DNA of 64,000 bases, taken from Plenodomus lindquistii. Taxonomy: Eukaryota > Ascomycota > Dothideomycetes > Pleosporales > Leptosphaeriaceae. Position numbers and translations under genes: made by a program. Where the stretch lies: contig JANUWI010000001.1 in the NCBI GenBank assembly GCA_025504975.1, forward strand, positions 4,588,001 through 4,652,000, written 5' to 3'. Shown here piece by piece: positions 53,343 to 63,968 of the stretch. The first letter of the stretch is position 1. Each line of letters opens with the position of its first letter. The notes beneath the pieces were generated by a model, which had not been told where the DNA came from, did no database searches, and worked only from the letters and a program-made list of their open reading frames with translations.

Positions 53343-55067
53343 ATGCATCTCCCTTCGCTTTTGCTGACGCTTGGCGTCTGTGGTGTCTTGGGTGCGCCTC
53401 TTGAACCACAAAAGCCGCTAGTGGTCAATGTAGGCCATGCCGGACCTCACAAAGTTATCAACCCGTACAAGCCGGGAGTCAAAGATCCGTATGATCGTAA
53501 AGTCGACTCAGATGCCGAAAACCTGCAGCCGTTGCCTTACGTAAGTACTAATCATGATCAAGTCTTTCAATCAATTGCACGAATCTTCCCATTAATGATC
53601 CCCGTTCGTTGAAACATCAAATTACATATTTCACATACATTTCAAGTCTTCAAAATTGATATGAATGATTTCCTCACCCTCCAATCACTAGCTCTAGGCG
53701 TCATATACACCATGTCCAGACTTCAAACACACCACCTCCAGATCTCACATCCACTAACCTCACATTCCCAACTAACACCCACTCCCAGCGCAACGGCGAC
53801 GGTGCCTCTGTCCTCGGCCCCCGTAACCGCGGCCGCGAACGCCAAAACCCCGACCTAATCCGCCCCCCTAGCACCGACCATGGCGCAATCCCCAACATGC
53901 GCTGGTCCTTCGCCGACTCCCACATCCGCATCGAAGAAGGCGGCTGGACGCGCGAAACTACCGTCCGCGAACTAGGCACAAGCAAGGAGCTCGCAGGCGT
54001 AAACATGCGTCTAGACCACGGCGTGATCCGCGAACTACACTGGCACAAAGAAGCCGAGTGGGCGTACGTACTAGAAGGCGAAGTGCGCATCACCGCTCTC
54101 GACACCGAAGGCGGATCCTTCGTCGACGACCTAAAAAAGGGCGACCTATGGTACTTCCCCAGCGGACACCCACACTCGCTCCAAGGCCTCAGCCCCAACG
54201 GCACGGAATTCCTGCTCGTCTTTGACGACGGCAATTTCAGCGAAGACTCAACTTTCCTTCTCACAGACTGGATGCGGCTTACCCCCAAATCCGTACTCGG
54301 CGAGAACTTCCGCGTCGCGCCCGAAGTCTTCAACGCGATTCCAGAAAAGGAGAAATATATTTTCCAAGGCAGTGAGCCGGATAGTATTAAAAAGGAGATT
54401 CCTAGCGGGAGCAAAGGGTATAAGAAGTCGAAGTTGCAGTTTACGCATCGCATGTTGGAGCAGGAACCCGTTAATACGACGGGTGGCCAGGTGAGGATTA
54501 CGGATTCGACGAATTTTCCAATTTCAAAGACGGTGGCGGCTGCGCATTTGAATATCCAGCCGGGTGCGATTAGGGAAATGCACTGGCATCGTAAGTTATA
54601 CTCTCCTTCTCCGCCTACATACCTATCCACCTCCTTCCCTCCCCTCTGCTTACTTTCTTCTTCCCTCTCCCAAACTAACACAATCCGTCGTTCCAGCCAA
54701 CGCAGACGAATGGTCGTTCTTCATCAAAGGCCGCGCCCGCGTCACCATCTTCGCCGCAAAAGGCACAGCCCGCACCTTTGACTTCCAAGCCGGCGACGTC
54801 GGCGTAATCCCCCGCAACATGGGCCATTTCATCGAGAACCTGAGTGACGACGAGGAAGTCGAGGTGCTTGAGATTTTCCGCGCAGACAAGTTTCAGGATT
54901 TTAGTTTGTTTCAGTGGTTGGGTGAGACGCCGGCGAGGCTGGTTAAGGAGCATTTGTTTGCGAATAGTCCGAAGGAGGCGGAGGCGTTTGAGAGGGCGAT
55001 TAGGGATGCCGAGAGGGATCCTATTAAGGATGTTGAGAGGGATGAGGAGGAGAAGGGAGAGTTGTAG
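53343..55067 (+). CDS. Secreted oxalate decarboxylase (bicupin)
   Basis: Exons 53343-53540, 53789-54590 and 54697-55067 give 456 aa. Signal peptide about 1-18 (MHLPSLLLTLGVCGVLGA). Cupin 1 carries the Mn ligands in ELHWHKEAEWAYVLEG and the His of SGHPHSLQG. Cupin 2 has REMHWHPNADEWSFFIKG and NMGHFIEN; its HWH is split by intron 2 and restored by the join. The active-site lid reads SEDST, close to SENST of Bacillus OxdC, where the Glu is the proton donor for decarboxylation, which favours decarboxylase over oxidase. It converts oxalate to formate and CO2. Intron 1 (53541-53788) is long at 248 nt with an AACTAAC branch site. The C-terminal tail (EAFERAIRDAERDP onward) is charged. Confidence 0.93.
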
Positions 55068-55321
55068 ATGGATATGTGGGTGTAAGGCATAAGGACTTGT
55101 GGCTTGTATGCATGCCATGGATATGTGATAGGGTCTTGGTCGGAAGAAATGGAAATGATGTGGGGATGTAAGCTCTCTAGCTAGAAAGGTTATTTACAGG
55201 AGTATGTGTCCCAGGATGCTAAGAAGGTTAATAAAAGGGTATCTCAAATCGCCGGTAACGCCATGCCTGATTAAACAAGCTCACAAAGTATCGCCGTGTC
55301 CCAGCATCATAGTGCGCTTCT
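55068..55321. other. Convergent intergenic region
   Basis: 254 bp between facing 3' ends; nothing further seen. Confidence 0.4.
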
Positions 55322-56575
55322 TTAACCCGACTGCCCTCCACCAACCATACATGTCCCCACGCCCTCGTCAAACCACCGACTCTTCCTATGCCAGCTCGGC
55401 AGCGCCGACTCATCCTCCTCTTCATCCACACATCCTCTCCTACATCCTCCATTTGTTCGCCACTCATCACCCGCCCACTTCATACACCTTGCGTACTCTG
55501 CACAGCGCCCCGACCGATTCTTCTTATCAAGCGTATATGTTGCAAGCGACTGCCGCGGTGCGAGACGTCGCAATGTGATGATTGCATGTGCGCACATATC
55601 CGGTATCTGCAACGACAGCTGCATAAATGCTATCGCGGTGGTTTCGAGCGACTCGAGCGCAGAGAGGAGTTCATTGGGAGCGGCAAGGAGGAAAGATACA
55701 GGTTGTTGTGGCTGCGCAGTCAGAGACGTCGATGTAATATTCGATGGTTTCCGCCTGAGCAAACGCTTATGGCCTGTCTCAATCTCTTCAAGTTGTTTCC
55801 GATTCTTGGCCATGATGAAGGGTGCTATTGGCGTGACGGCTCGCACAATCGCGTCGTCCATTTCCTCCAGCATCTCCGTGGCTCCGTTGTCGATATCCCA
55901 TTCCAAGACCTCTTTGGAACACCCTGCCATGCTCGTATATATCAAATCTTTCAGTTCCAATAACAGTTCGAAGATCATGCGTTGCGGGACAGGTCGTTGT
56001 TCGAAGAGAGTCTGTATCGCGGGGAGGAACTTCTTTCCGATTTCGCTTCCAGTGTAGATGTTCTTGCCATTTGCGTAGGGCGCATTGTCTGCCATTTGGA
56101 TTTCGATACGCGACATTTGTCGCGACAGTCCGGCTGCGAGATGGCGAATCTGTACGAGCGGGTTTTGCGTCAGCGAGGACTGGAGAGTCGTCGAGAGATC
56201 TGCGTGCATTCATTAGCAGTTGGCACGACCCGACCACAAACCCAACGTACCAGTAAATGCAACCTCTCCAGCCAACATGACTAAGGCCTCGGCAAGTTCC
56301 TTCTCCTTCTCTCTCAGCTCTCGCCGTTGAGCTTGCATGCTGCGCCATGGCACAACAAAGCCTATACTCTTCCCTCCTGTATCGACTGTGCGCCCGTCCG
56401 TGACATCCTGTGTACTTTCGACAATGCTACTCTTTCCGTACTTGTTGCCGCTTCGTGTGTCATCGTGGTGATATTGCAGTGTGAGAAGGAGGTCGTTTTT
56501 GTCCTTTGTGTTTCGCAGGTTGCGCCAAACACTAAGGACCGCGTTGGTAGAGAATATTTGTTGATAGGGCGACAT
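55322..56575 (-). CDS. Protein of unknown function (400 aa)
   Basis: Exons 56251-56575 and 55322-56199 give 400 aa on the - strand. The intron (56200-56250, GTACGT, GCTAATG branch site, GCAG acceptor) joins GEVAFT to DLSTTLQSSLTQNP. Visible parts: a charged helix QAQRRELREKEKELAEALV; then a long helical middle with DNAPYANGKNIYTGSEIG, FLPAIQTLFEQRPVPQRMIF and LEEMDDAIVRAVTPIAPF; then a Cys- and Gly-containing C-terminus that looks less conserved. I see no transmembrane segment, zinc cluster or enzyme motif. The lack of stops and the phase-consistent intron support a gene. Perhaps a lineage-specific fungal protein. The last 60 residues could be affected by an unseen intron. Confidence 0.6.
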
Positions 56576-57123
56576 CGTGGATTCGCAACCAGTCTTCCTT
56601 CACATTGTTAGGAATGGATAACAATCTCATGCGACAACGTATTGACAGTCACGGTGATGACAGGATGTTGGCGCCGCGTTGGCGCAACACGATGGGACGG
56701 GACCCCTGTAAGTAAACACGGTTCGCCGATCGAGTTGCGGGGCAACACGTGGGGTCGCGTGTGAGGGGTATCCATGCATACCAAATTTCGCTTCGCCACA
56801 TCAAATCCCATCAAGCTCGGAGCATAGAAGGATAGAATGGGATGCATTGCGAGTCTACACGGCTGAAGACTAGTCTTCGACCTACTCGTCCTTTATACCA
56901 AATACTCTCTTACAATCCGCCCAAGCCTGTTATACATGTCATACTCACCCAATCATACCCAGGAACAAGGCAAGCTCCCCAAGCATGCCTTGATATGCTG
57001 ATGCGCCGAAGAACACCGTAGTAATGCATCGCTTCATGACAGACCATATAGCAACCTTGAAAGCCGACCAAGAAGCCAGACAGCCAACGGGCACGTAACG
57101 CAGCGAATTAGCATCGTATCTCA
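56576..57123. other. Intergenic region, no gene seen
   Basis: Between two - strand genes. It holds the promoter of the 400-aa gene and the 3' flank of the phosphatase. Short frames only. Confidence 0.5.
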
Positions 57124-58710
57124 TTAGATCATACCAGCCATGCCGCTTGAAGCATAAGCCATGGGCTTGATGTTTGGATGTGGTACAGCATCGAACTGCG
57201 TGTACTTGAGCTTGTACTCTGGGCCAATCTTGATGAATGCGCCCTTGTTGTGTGTACTGTCACAGTAGTTGGGGGCGGAGAAGACCGTGATGCAGCGTCC
57301 ATCGTGCTCGACTTCGTACCCCTCCATACGAACTTCGTGCGACCGGATGATGGCTTCGAGGCCGTTATTTTCGCAAAATCGCTTCGTGATATCTGGTCCG
57401 AATTGTAGCCCAACACCACGCTTACTGGGGCCGCGGCCAGGGTTTGTCTGTGGGTCGGTCCAAAGCATCTCCATCATGAGACCAGCCTGACCGGGTTGAC
57501 GTTGCTTGAAGCGATCCAGCTTGCGCACATCGTCTAGCGTGATCTTGTCGTCCGAGAACAGACCACCATGGAGGACGAAGTATTTCTTGCCAATCAGGGT
57601 GGCCAGGGGTAGCGCCGAGAATGACTCGGAGAAGAGCTTGAAGACGCGCTCAGTGTATTTCGCCTTGCATTCACCTTCGAAACCGTACATGCGGTTCATG
57701 TCATCTGTTTCGTGGTTTCCGCGGTTTAGGAAGAAAGAGTTGGGATACAGCCACTTGTAGGCATAAAGCAGTAGCGCAATCTCGCATGACCAAGATCCAC
57801 GATCGACGAAGTCGCCATTGAAGAGGAAGGAGTTCTTTTCGGACGGGTTTCCAGCAAGTTTGAAGATGTTCATGAGATCGAAGAATTGGCCTGCGTATGG
57901 TAAGCAGATGATAAACGTCCGGGTGTCGCGACAACTTACCGTGTGTATCACCGCAGACGGTGATCTCGTGTCCTTCTGGAACATCGTACTCGACCATGGT
58001 GGGTTCGTTCTTCACAATCTTCATGACCTCAACGATGATCTGGTAGACATACTTCCTCGCCAACTTCTTGCCATTTTTGAATCTTTCAATCATATCCTCG
58101 ACAAACTCCAAGGTCATTTTGTCTCCCAGTTTTGCGCCGTCGTATGAGGGGTCGACTGCCATGTGCTCAATGTCCAGTCCCTCAGCGGCGGACGGCGCGT
58201 CCTCGACCTCGATAGCCTTGAGGAAGGCATCGCGCTTGACCACCTTCTCACATTCGACCATGCGCAGCTTCGCGTTGGCGTCATTGGGGGCCTTCTTTAC
58301 GACGAGCTTCCAGTCGCGAAGGGCTTCACGGTGTTTGAGGATAGCGGTGTTGGCAGAGGCGCGGCGATAGTAGGCCTGGTGGTGGGGTGTCAGAAGCAGG
58401 CGATGACGCAATGCACTGGAACAGCAATACCTTGACATTGTTGGGATCGAGTTCGATTGCGGTGTCGGCATCTTGAATCGCATAACCGTACTGTTCGAGC
58501 TTGATGTATGTCTGTGAAGGGGTTAGGTACGAGGTCGTGTGCGACACGTGGGGGACGGACTTGGGCCCTGTTGCAGTAGAAGGAAGGCTCCGCATTATAC
58601 GCCTCTATGGCCTTGGTGTAGAACTCCAAGGCCTTGTCCCAGGCCTGGTTTCGGAAGGCATCGTTTCCCTGGTTCTTGAGCGCAGTGGCTTCCTCGGTCG
58701 GGCTGCCCAT
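57124..58710 (-). CDS. ppt1: Serine/threonine protein phosphatase 5 (TPR)
   Basis: Four exons on the - strand, 58561-58710, 58431-58511, 57940-58375 and 57124-57890, give 477 aa. The N-terminal TPR region (about 8-125, ALKNQGNDAFRNQAWDKALE onward) is the part that binds Hsp90. A linker follows, then the PPP catalytic domain with the metal and active-site motifs GDTHGQ, GDFVDRGSWS, RGNHE, HGGLF and RSHEVR, and the C-terminal SAPNYCD. PP5/Ppt1 dephosphorylates Hsp90 and cochaperones. Introns 58512-58560 (49 nt, donor GTCCGT), 58376-58430 and 57891-57939 are all GT-AG; each join restores a conserved motif (for example GDTHG|QFFDLMN). Length is normal for the family. Confidence 0.95.
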
Positions 58711-59015
58711 GGTGCAATGGCAGAATGCGGCGGGACAATCTGGGGTATGCGAGACACACGGTTACAACCACAAGAAGGCGCGACACGGGACGGCGGGTTG
58801 CACCTGCAGATGTGCGTCGGATGGCGGCAGCGATTTGCAAAGTGTTTTTTTCTCGGCAAACACAGTGACGTATGGGAAGGAGGAGTGGCCTTTTCCACTC
58901 TCACTCTCCAAAAGTTGTCAAGCAATTCGGTCCCGCCAACGCTCTCGCCTCGCCTCGCCTCGCCTTGCCACTAACGCATCAGCCGCCAGGCGATCCCAGC
59001 ACCAAGCCAGCGACG
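58711..59015. other. Divergent promoter between PP5 and Spt4
   Basis: 305 bp shared by two genes facing away from each other. It contains (CGCCT)4. An in-frame ATG at 58872 could in principle begin Spt4 even earlier. Confidence 0.5.
58946..58965. repeat. (CGCCT)4 pentanucleotide repeat
   Basis: Four perfect copies in the divergent promoter of PP5 and Spt4. Confidence 0.85.
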
Positions 59016-59945
59016 ATGCCTCGGAAGGGCACCGCTACCATCAAGACGCCAAACAAGGACGACAAATACATCGTTATTGGTTCAGACAGTGATGAAACTA
59101 CGTCTGATGGCGTCAAAAGCGGCCTGAAGAGTGACTCCAATTCCAGTTCACCAGACATCAAGATCAACCTTCCCGAGCGACGAGAGCGTGGCGGCGTCGC
59201 TGGCCAAGTGCTCGAAACGGCTAGTGGACACGTGAAAGCTGGAGAGCCGTTGCGCCGGCCTTGGCAAGAAACGACTAGAACCACCGTCACCAGCTTCTTT
59301 GAGCTCGCCTTGCACACGCCTCCTAAACCACCAGCACCAGCCCAATCGATACTTTACCATCGCCATCACCAAGCGCCGCGCCCACTGGAAAAGAGCTCTC
59401 CCACAGCACGCCTGCACGCCCCAGCCCCAAACCGCACAGCTGCGCGACCGGCTGTAGCCAACCAAGCACACGAGACAGAGCCCAAGGCAGCGATCCCCAC
59501 CGCGCGCGTCAAGAAGCCACCCAAGGCCCACACCTCGCCTGTACCCGACAACGCGTCTGCCCAAGACATGGCGTCCAGCGGCTCCTACATCCCACCGAGC
59601 CAGCAGCGCAACATGCGCGCCTGCATGGTCTGTTCCATCGTTCGAACTTCCCAGCAGTTCCTCCAGCAAGGCTGTCCCAACTGCGAGTACATCCTCGAGT
59701 TGATCGGTAATCCCGACCAAATCAACGACTGCACATCGCAAGTCTTCGAGGGCCTGATCACCGTCGCCGATACACAGAGAAGCTGGGTCGCCCGATACCA
59801 GCGCTTGGAGGGCTATGTTCCGGGCGTCTACGCAACTCAGGTCGAGGGCATCCTGCCCGAGGATGTCATTGGCGCTGTTGAGAGTGCGGGTATCAACTAT
59901 GTACCCAGGGATGGAAGTGAGCAGGAGATGCTGCCCAAGGACTAG
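59016..59945 (+). CDS. spt4: Spt4 transcription elongation factor with long N-terminal extension
   Basis: The last 126 codons, from the ATG at 59568 (MASSGSYIPPSQQRNMRAC), are a complete Spt4: zinc finger CMVC...GCPNC, then the NGN-binding part through QVFEGLITVADTQRSWVARYQ and YVPGVYATQVEG. Spt4 with Spt5 forms DSIF, which helps RNA polymerase II elongate. The same frame is open upstream for 184 more codons to 59016 (MPRKGTATIK) and on to 58872. The upstream part is disordered, Pro/Ala-rich, and begins with DDKYIVIGSDSDE, which resembles a SUMO-interacting motif. With the 59016 start the protein has 309 aa, against about 100-130 usual for Spt4. The short form from 59568 is the conservative call; 59016 is used here because the frame is unbroken and the beginning looks coding. 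Confidence 0.75.
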   Translation: MPRKGTATIKTPNKDDKYIVIGSDSDETTSDGVKSGLKSDSNSSSPDIKINLPERRERGGVAGQVLETASGHVKAGEPLRRPWQETTRTTVTSFFELALHTPPKPPAPAQSILYHRHHQAPRPLEKSSPTARLHAPAPNRTAARPAVANQAHETEPKAAIPTARVKKPPKAHTSPVPDNASAQDMASSGSYIPPSQQRNMRACMVCSIVRTSQQFLQQGCPNCEYILELIGNPDQINDCTSQVFEGLITVADTQRSWVARYQRLEGYVPGVYATQVEGILPEDVIGAVESAGINYVPRDGSEQEMLPKD

Positions 59946-60900
59946 AAGCATGCTTTGAAACCGAGTCGATCAACGCAATTTGGTGTCAAGATTGGGCATC
60001 ATCTACAGTCACAAAGACTTTGCATTTTCAGCGATGGAGTTCCAGGAGCAAGATCATCGATACATGTCAATTATAGCAGATGCTAGCATAGCACCAAGTA
60101 GCTCATTGCCAACTTGAGTAATATCTCTGTGATACTGCGATGGCGATGATTCTGAGTGGTAGAGCGGGTTTGATCTGCCTTTACAGAGCATGTGATTGAT
60201 CACAAGACGGCGAGCCGTCCGATGAGTCGCCTGCAGCGCCCGCCGAGTCGTCGGATCAGGTCTGGCTGCCAGCAACGAGTCAGACCGACAGATCTTGGCA
60301 CAGGTTATTGCCGTCTTCTTGTCACTGTTTCTCCAATACCGAGGTCTGGCGTGGGTGAAGACATCCCGATGTCTGGCAATTCTGGGGGGAAGACGAGGTG
60401 AGGTCGTCCAAATCCACTTTAGAGGCTTGGCCAAAGCGGCGTTTTGCCCGATTTCTCGGTGTCTGGTACACCGCACACGTGGCGTAAAGTACACCATCTT
60501 GAGTGGGTGTACCTGACGTTAACATATGCCGCAGGGCTTGACTCCACCGACAGGCTTTGCTGGTCGGGGATTCGTGCAAAATGACTTCCTCCGCCTCCCA
60601 CATGCTCTTCTACCCCAGGGCTCCACCTCCACTGTTAGAATGCCAAGTGTGGAGAATTGTTCTTTGCCCTTCCTTCACCAAGTAACCGTCACCCATTTCA
60701 GAAGGTACCCAGCCGGACGGAGGGCAATATGATGAGCCGTTCGCCTGCACATGGCACAACATATGCGCAAGCGCGAGATCCTGATCTGCAACATGGGCTC
60801 GTAGGCCTTACATAGACGATTGCGGCCTGCTATATAAGACTATGTGACTTCCCCACGATCAGCGAGGGTTTTATCTTCAAGAGGTCACCTTGCATCCGTC
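59946..60900. other. Intergenic region, no gene seen
   Basis: Between Spt4 and GH43. Short frames on both strands lack protein-like features. The last 70 bases carry a TATA box. Confidence 0.5.
60831..60838 (+). promoter_or_regulatory. TATA box upstream of GH43
   Basis: TATATAAG 63-70 bases before the ATG at 60901, a standard position. Confidence 0.55.
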
Positions 60901-62132
60901 ATGTCCTCCACCAAAGCCAGTCTCACGGCCTTTGCCTTGGGGCTCTCTTCTTGCCTTACCCTAGCCCTCGCCGTTCCTTCGCCCTCCGCCAACCCGGCCA
61001 AATTACCCAAAGACCCCTACTCCAGGGAACACTGGCCCACACCTCGCAAGATCACAGGTCAAGACTTGAATGGTGCACTTGGTGGTGTCCACATCCACGA
61101 TCCGAGTATTGTGCTCGGACCGGATGACCACTACTATGCTTTCTCCTCTCACGGCCTGGCCACAACCTCGCGTGCTTCGCAGAAGAACAGCCTGGATGGC
61201 TACTGGGAGGTCGTCGGACAAGTCTTGACGCCACCTGGAAGCATCGATGACCCCGCTCAGGCAAACCGTCTCTGGTGAGAAACAGCAACCTAGCAAACAC
61301 TCACAAATCCCACTTGTTAACACCTTAGCTCAGGGCCCCTGACGTCCACAAGATCGGCGACACCTACTACTGCTACTACACCGTCTCCGACTTTGGTGTC
61401 TCAAAGTCCTTCATCGGGCTCGCCACCTCAAAGACCCTGCAAAACGGGTCCTGGACCGACCACGGCATGGTCGTCTCCTCCAACAGCACCGACGCCCCCT
61501 TCCCGCTAAGCAAGACCAACACCATCGATGCAGCCTTCATCCAAGACGCCAAGACCGGCAAAAACTACCTCACCTACGGGTCCTGGTGGGCCAACATTTG
61601 GCAATTCGAGTTGACAAAGGATCTCAAGTCCGTTAAGATCGACACTGCCCGCCAGCTAAGCTACACCTACGATCCCGTACTGCCAACCAAGGAACAGGCA
61701 TACGCCAACATGTCCCTCAATTGGGGCGGTGCATCCGCCGAAGAGGCCCCATATATCAGCTACAACAAGAAGCAAGGATTCTACTATCTCTGGTACTCTG
61801 CGGGATTCTGCTGCGGCTACAATCCCGCTGCCCTGCCCCCGCCTGGGACAGAATACACAATCTTTGTTGGTCGCTCCAAGTCGCCCCGTGGGCCGTTCGT
61901 GGATCGCAATGGCAAAGATCTCGCGGAGGGTGGCGGGAGCATGGTGTATGGCAGCCACGGCAACACGTATGGACCTGGTGGGCAGGCCGTGATATCAAAC
62001 TACCATGGACGCGATGTGCTGTACTACCATTACGTCAACACGACGTTTGACCCGCTGTACCGCGACAACTTGAAGTTTATAGGATGGAATCCGATTGAGT
62101 ATGTCAAGGGGTGGCCAGTGTTAGTGAAATGA
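60901..62132 (+). CDS. Secreted GH43 arabinan endo-1,5-alpha-L-arabinosidase
   Basis: Exons 60901-61274 and 61334-62132 give 390 aa. Signal peptide about 1-24 (MSSTKASLTAFALGLSSCLT). The five-bladed propeller of clan GH-F is indicated by the catalytic base Asp in GVHIHDPSIV, a second Asp in NTIDAAFI, and the acid Glu in SAEEAPYISYNKKQGFYYLW. The SHGNTYGPGGQAV stretch carries the His commonly seen near a bound ion. The enzyme would hydrolyse alpha-1,5-arabinan in pectin. The intron (61275-61333) has donor GTGAGA; of two candidate acceptors, CTCAG at 61333 gives RLW|APDVHKIGDTYYCYY, the normal GH43 sequence, whereas the nearer TAG does not. Several N-glycosylation sequons are present. Confidence 0.92.
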
Positions 62133-62321
62133 GCTAGGGGACAGAGAAATTGCAGTAAAATGTATGTTAATGTTATTTGATAAGATACCTATGGCAGCAG
62201 CAACCCTATCATTGTCAGATCCACACAGTACCATCTCTTCCCTTGTGTGTGAAATTTGTTCGACAGCTCAAAAGGCCTGCAAATATATTTCCAAGTGCAC
62301 CTGAATTGACTACGCAGCTCC
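62133..62321. other. Convergent intergenic region
   Basis: 189 bp between the facing 3' ends of GH43 and the CocE-type hydrolase. Confidence 0.4.
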
Positions 62322-63968
62322 TTACGGGATGACTGGAACAAGAAGATGAGAATCGTACGAGCCACCAGTATAAACCACATGACTTCCCTTGTTCAAAGTC
62401 TTCGGATGCGTAAAACCGAATTCACGTCCTGGATCGGGATCACTTCCCTTGAGCACAAGACGAATCCGCTCACCCTTTCTGCACAAAATGCTAGATGCCC
62501 AGATCTCAATCTCAACAGGAACAATCTCCCCAGGTTTCAGCTTTAGCTCACGGGTATGCTTCAACACAGGCTGGTGCGGCGTCGAGAGTTGCTCGTCCAG
62601 CTCGCGGTGCGACACGCGAAGCCAACCACCTGCAATGGGCCCATCCACCGACAGCGTTCTCCATGGAAACTCGACCCTGTGTCCCGTTCTGTCGATCTTG
62701 TCGATGTTGACGAAAATGTCCATGTCATCGTTTCCTTGCGCTTCTACCCAGAGCCGAAGCTTGAAATGCCCGGTGAGTTCAGTGTCTTTGGGGAAGACGT
62801 AGTCGAATCCCAGTTTCTCCGTTTCTTCTGGTGCGTTGCTGACATCGTATTCGGCTTTGCTTGATTTTGATGATGGTTCCAAAGCCATGGCTTGACTCTC
62901 GGCGTGCAAGAATAGCTTGGTGTACTGTGTCCTAGCGAGCGGCCACTCCTGCTCTTCCCGGTAATTACCAACGTAGAACCGTTCACGAATCTCCAGATTG
63001 ACTTTTGGCCAGTAATCCACCTCGCTCTCCACACCTTTTAGGAACTTGTCGAAGAATTGCCGCTGACGTTCTTGATCTTCGTAAAAGGCTGGGAACTTGC
63101 GTCTGCCGTGGACGCGCAGCCATTTCTGAGTCGAACTAATTTTCTTGAAGCCTTCGAGGGTTCCTCGTAAATGCAAGCCAAAGTCTCCCCAGCCCGCAAC
63201 GACATATGCGGGGACTTTGATAGCGGATAAATCTGCGTTCTTCGCTTTCCAGTAGTCATCCAAGAGCGGGTGTTCGTCCGTCAACCTAGCTAGGTCCTCG
63301 ATCTGGTTCCTTCCAAAGCCCCACATCGCATTGACAATGCCATGAATAAAAGGCGAATTGATGCCACCGTGATAAGCAAGTTCGCGATAAAAGTCGGTGA
63401 CGCCTTCATTTGGATTGATGGCCTTGAGGTGCGGCGGATTGAGCGCTGCGACACGCCACTGAGACCATGCAAGATACGACACGCCGGTCATACCGACGCT
63501 GCCTTGGCTCCATTCCTGAGTACCCGCCCATTCAATTGCATCGTAGCAGTCTTGCGCTTCCTGGTCAGAAAAGAAAGATGCGTTACCTTCCGAATGCCAG
63601 AGGCCCCGGGGGTCCACATTGACAACGGCATACCCATGCTGGCACCAGAACCCAGGATCTGGACTTTCAAAGGCGGCATACTTGGTTAGAGTACTGGTGG
63701 GTACTCCAGATCCGGGCAAGTTGTTCCAGCGTAAAATAGGATTGACGTGCTTTCCATAGGGTGACCAAATGAGTATTACGGGACTTTTCGACACCTTGGC
63801 TGGTTTGTATACATCTGCGTAGATTTTTGTGCCGTCTCTTAGTGTAATGGTCGCGTCGTGCTCAATTTGGAGACTTAGTTCGTTGTCAACAACGGTTCGT
63901 GGATTGAAGCCGGGGTAGCCACCATCCTCTGGCACCCGAGCCTTGGTGAATATTTGATTAGAGGCCAT
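62322..63968 (-). CDS. CocE/NonD-type alpha/beta hydrolase (X-Pro dipeptidyl-peptidase S15 family)
   Basis: A single-exon 548-aa protein from the ATG at 63968. The N-terminal alpha/beta-hydrolase part shows DATITLRDGTKIYADVYKP, VILIWSPYGKH, VVNVDPRGLWHSEG and the nucleophile elbow GMTGVSYLAWSQW. A later Asp in VVAGWGDFGLH and a His in KWLRVHGRRKFPAF complete a plausible triad. The C-terminal 200 residues are a jelly-roll-like domain (GHFKLRLWVEAQGNDDMDIFVNI, and FGFTHPKTLNKGSHVVYTGG), usual for CocE and S15 relatives. Members cleave esters, acyl bonds or X-Pro dipeptides; the substrate here cannot be read. No signal peptide is seen, so it is probably intracellular. The start is the first ATG, with the domain beginning about 30 residues later. 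It lies 32 bases from the window end. Confidence 0.9.
   Translation of the reverse strand: MASNQIFTKARVPEDGGYPGFNPRTVVDNELSLQIEHDATITLRDGTKIYADVYKPAKVSKSPVILIWSPYGKHVNPILRWNNLPGSGVPTSTLTKYAAFESPDPGFWCQHGYAVVNVDPRGLWHSEGNASFFSDQEAQDCYDAIEWAGTQEWSQGSVGMTGVSYLAWSQWRVAALNPPHLKAINPNEGVTDFYRELAYHGGINSPFIHGIVNAMWGFGRNQIEDLARLTDEHPLLDDYWKAKNADLSAIKVPAYVVAGWGDFGLHLRGTLEGFKKISSTQKWLRVHGRRKFPAFYEDQERQRQFFDKFLKGVESEVDYWPKVNLEIRERFYVGNYREEQEWPLARTQYTKLFLHAESQAMALEPSSKSSKAEYDVSNAPEETEKLGFDYVFPKDTELTGHFKLRLWVEAQGNDDMDIFVNIDKIDRTGHRVEFPWRTLSVDGPIAGGWLRVSHRELDEQLSTPHQPVLKHTRELKLKPGEIVPVEIEIWASSILCRKGERIRLVLKGSDPDPGREFGFTHPKTLNKGSHVVYTGGSYDSHLLVPVIP

Noticed and set aside
59148..59951. 267-codon frame antisense to Spt4
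   Set aside because: It is the mirror of a GC-rich coding strand; the + strand encodes a clear Spt4 with its zinc finger.
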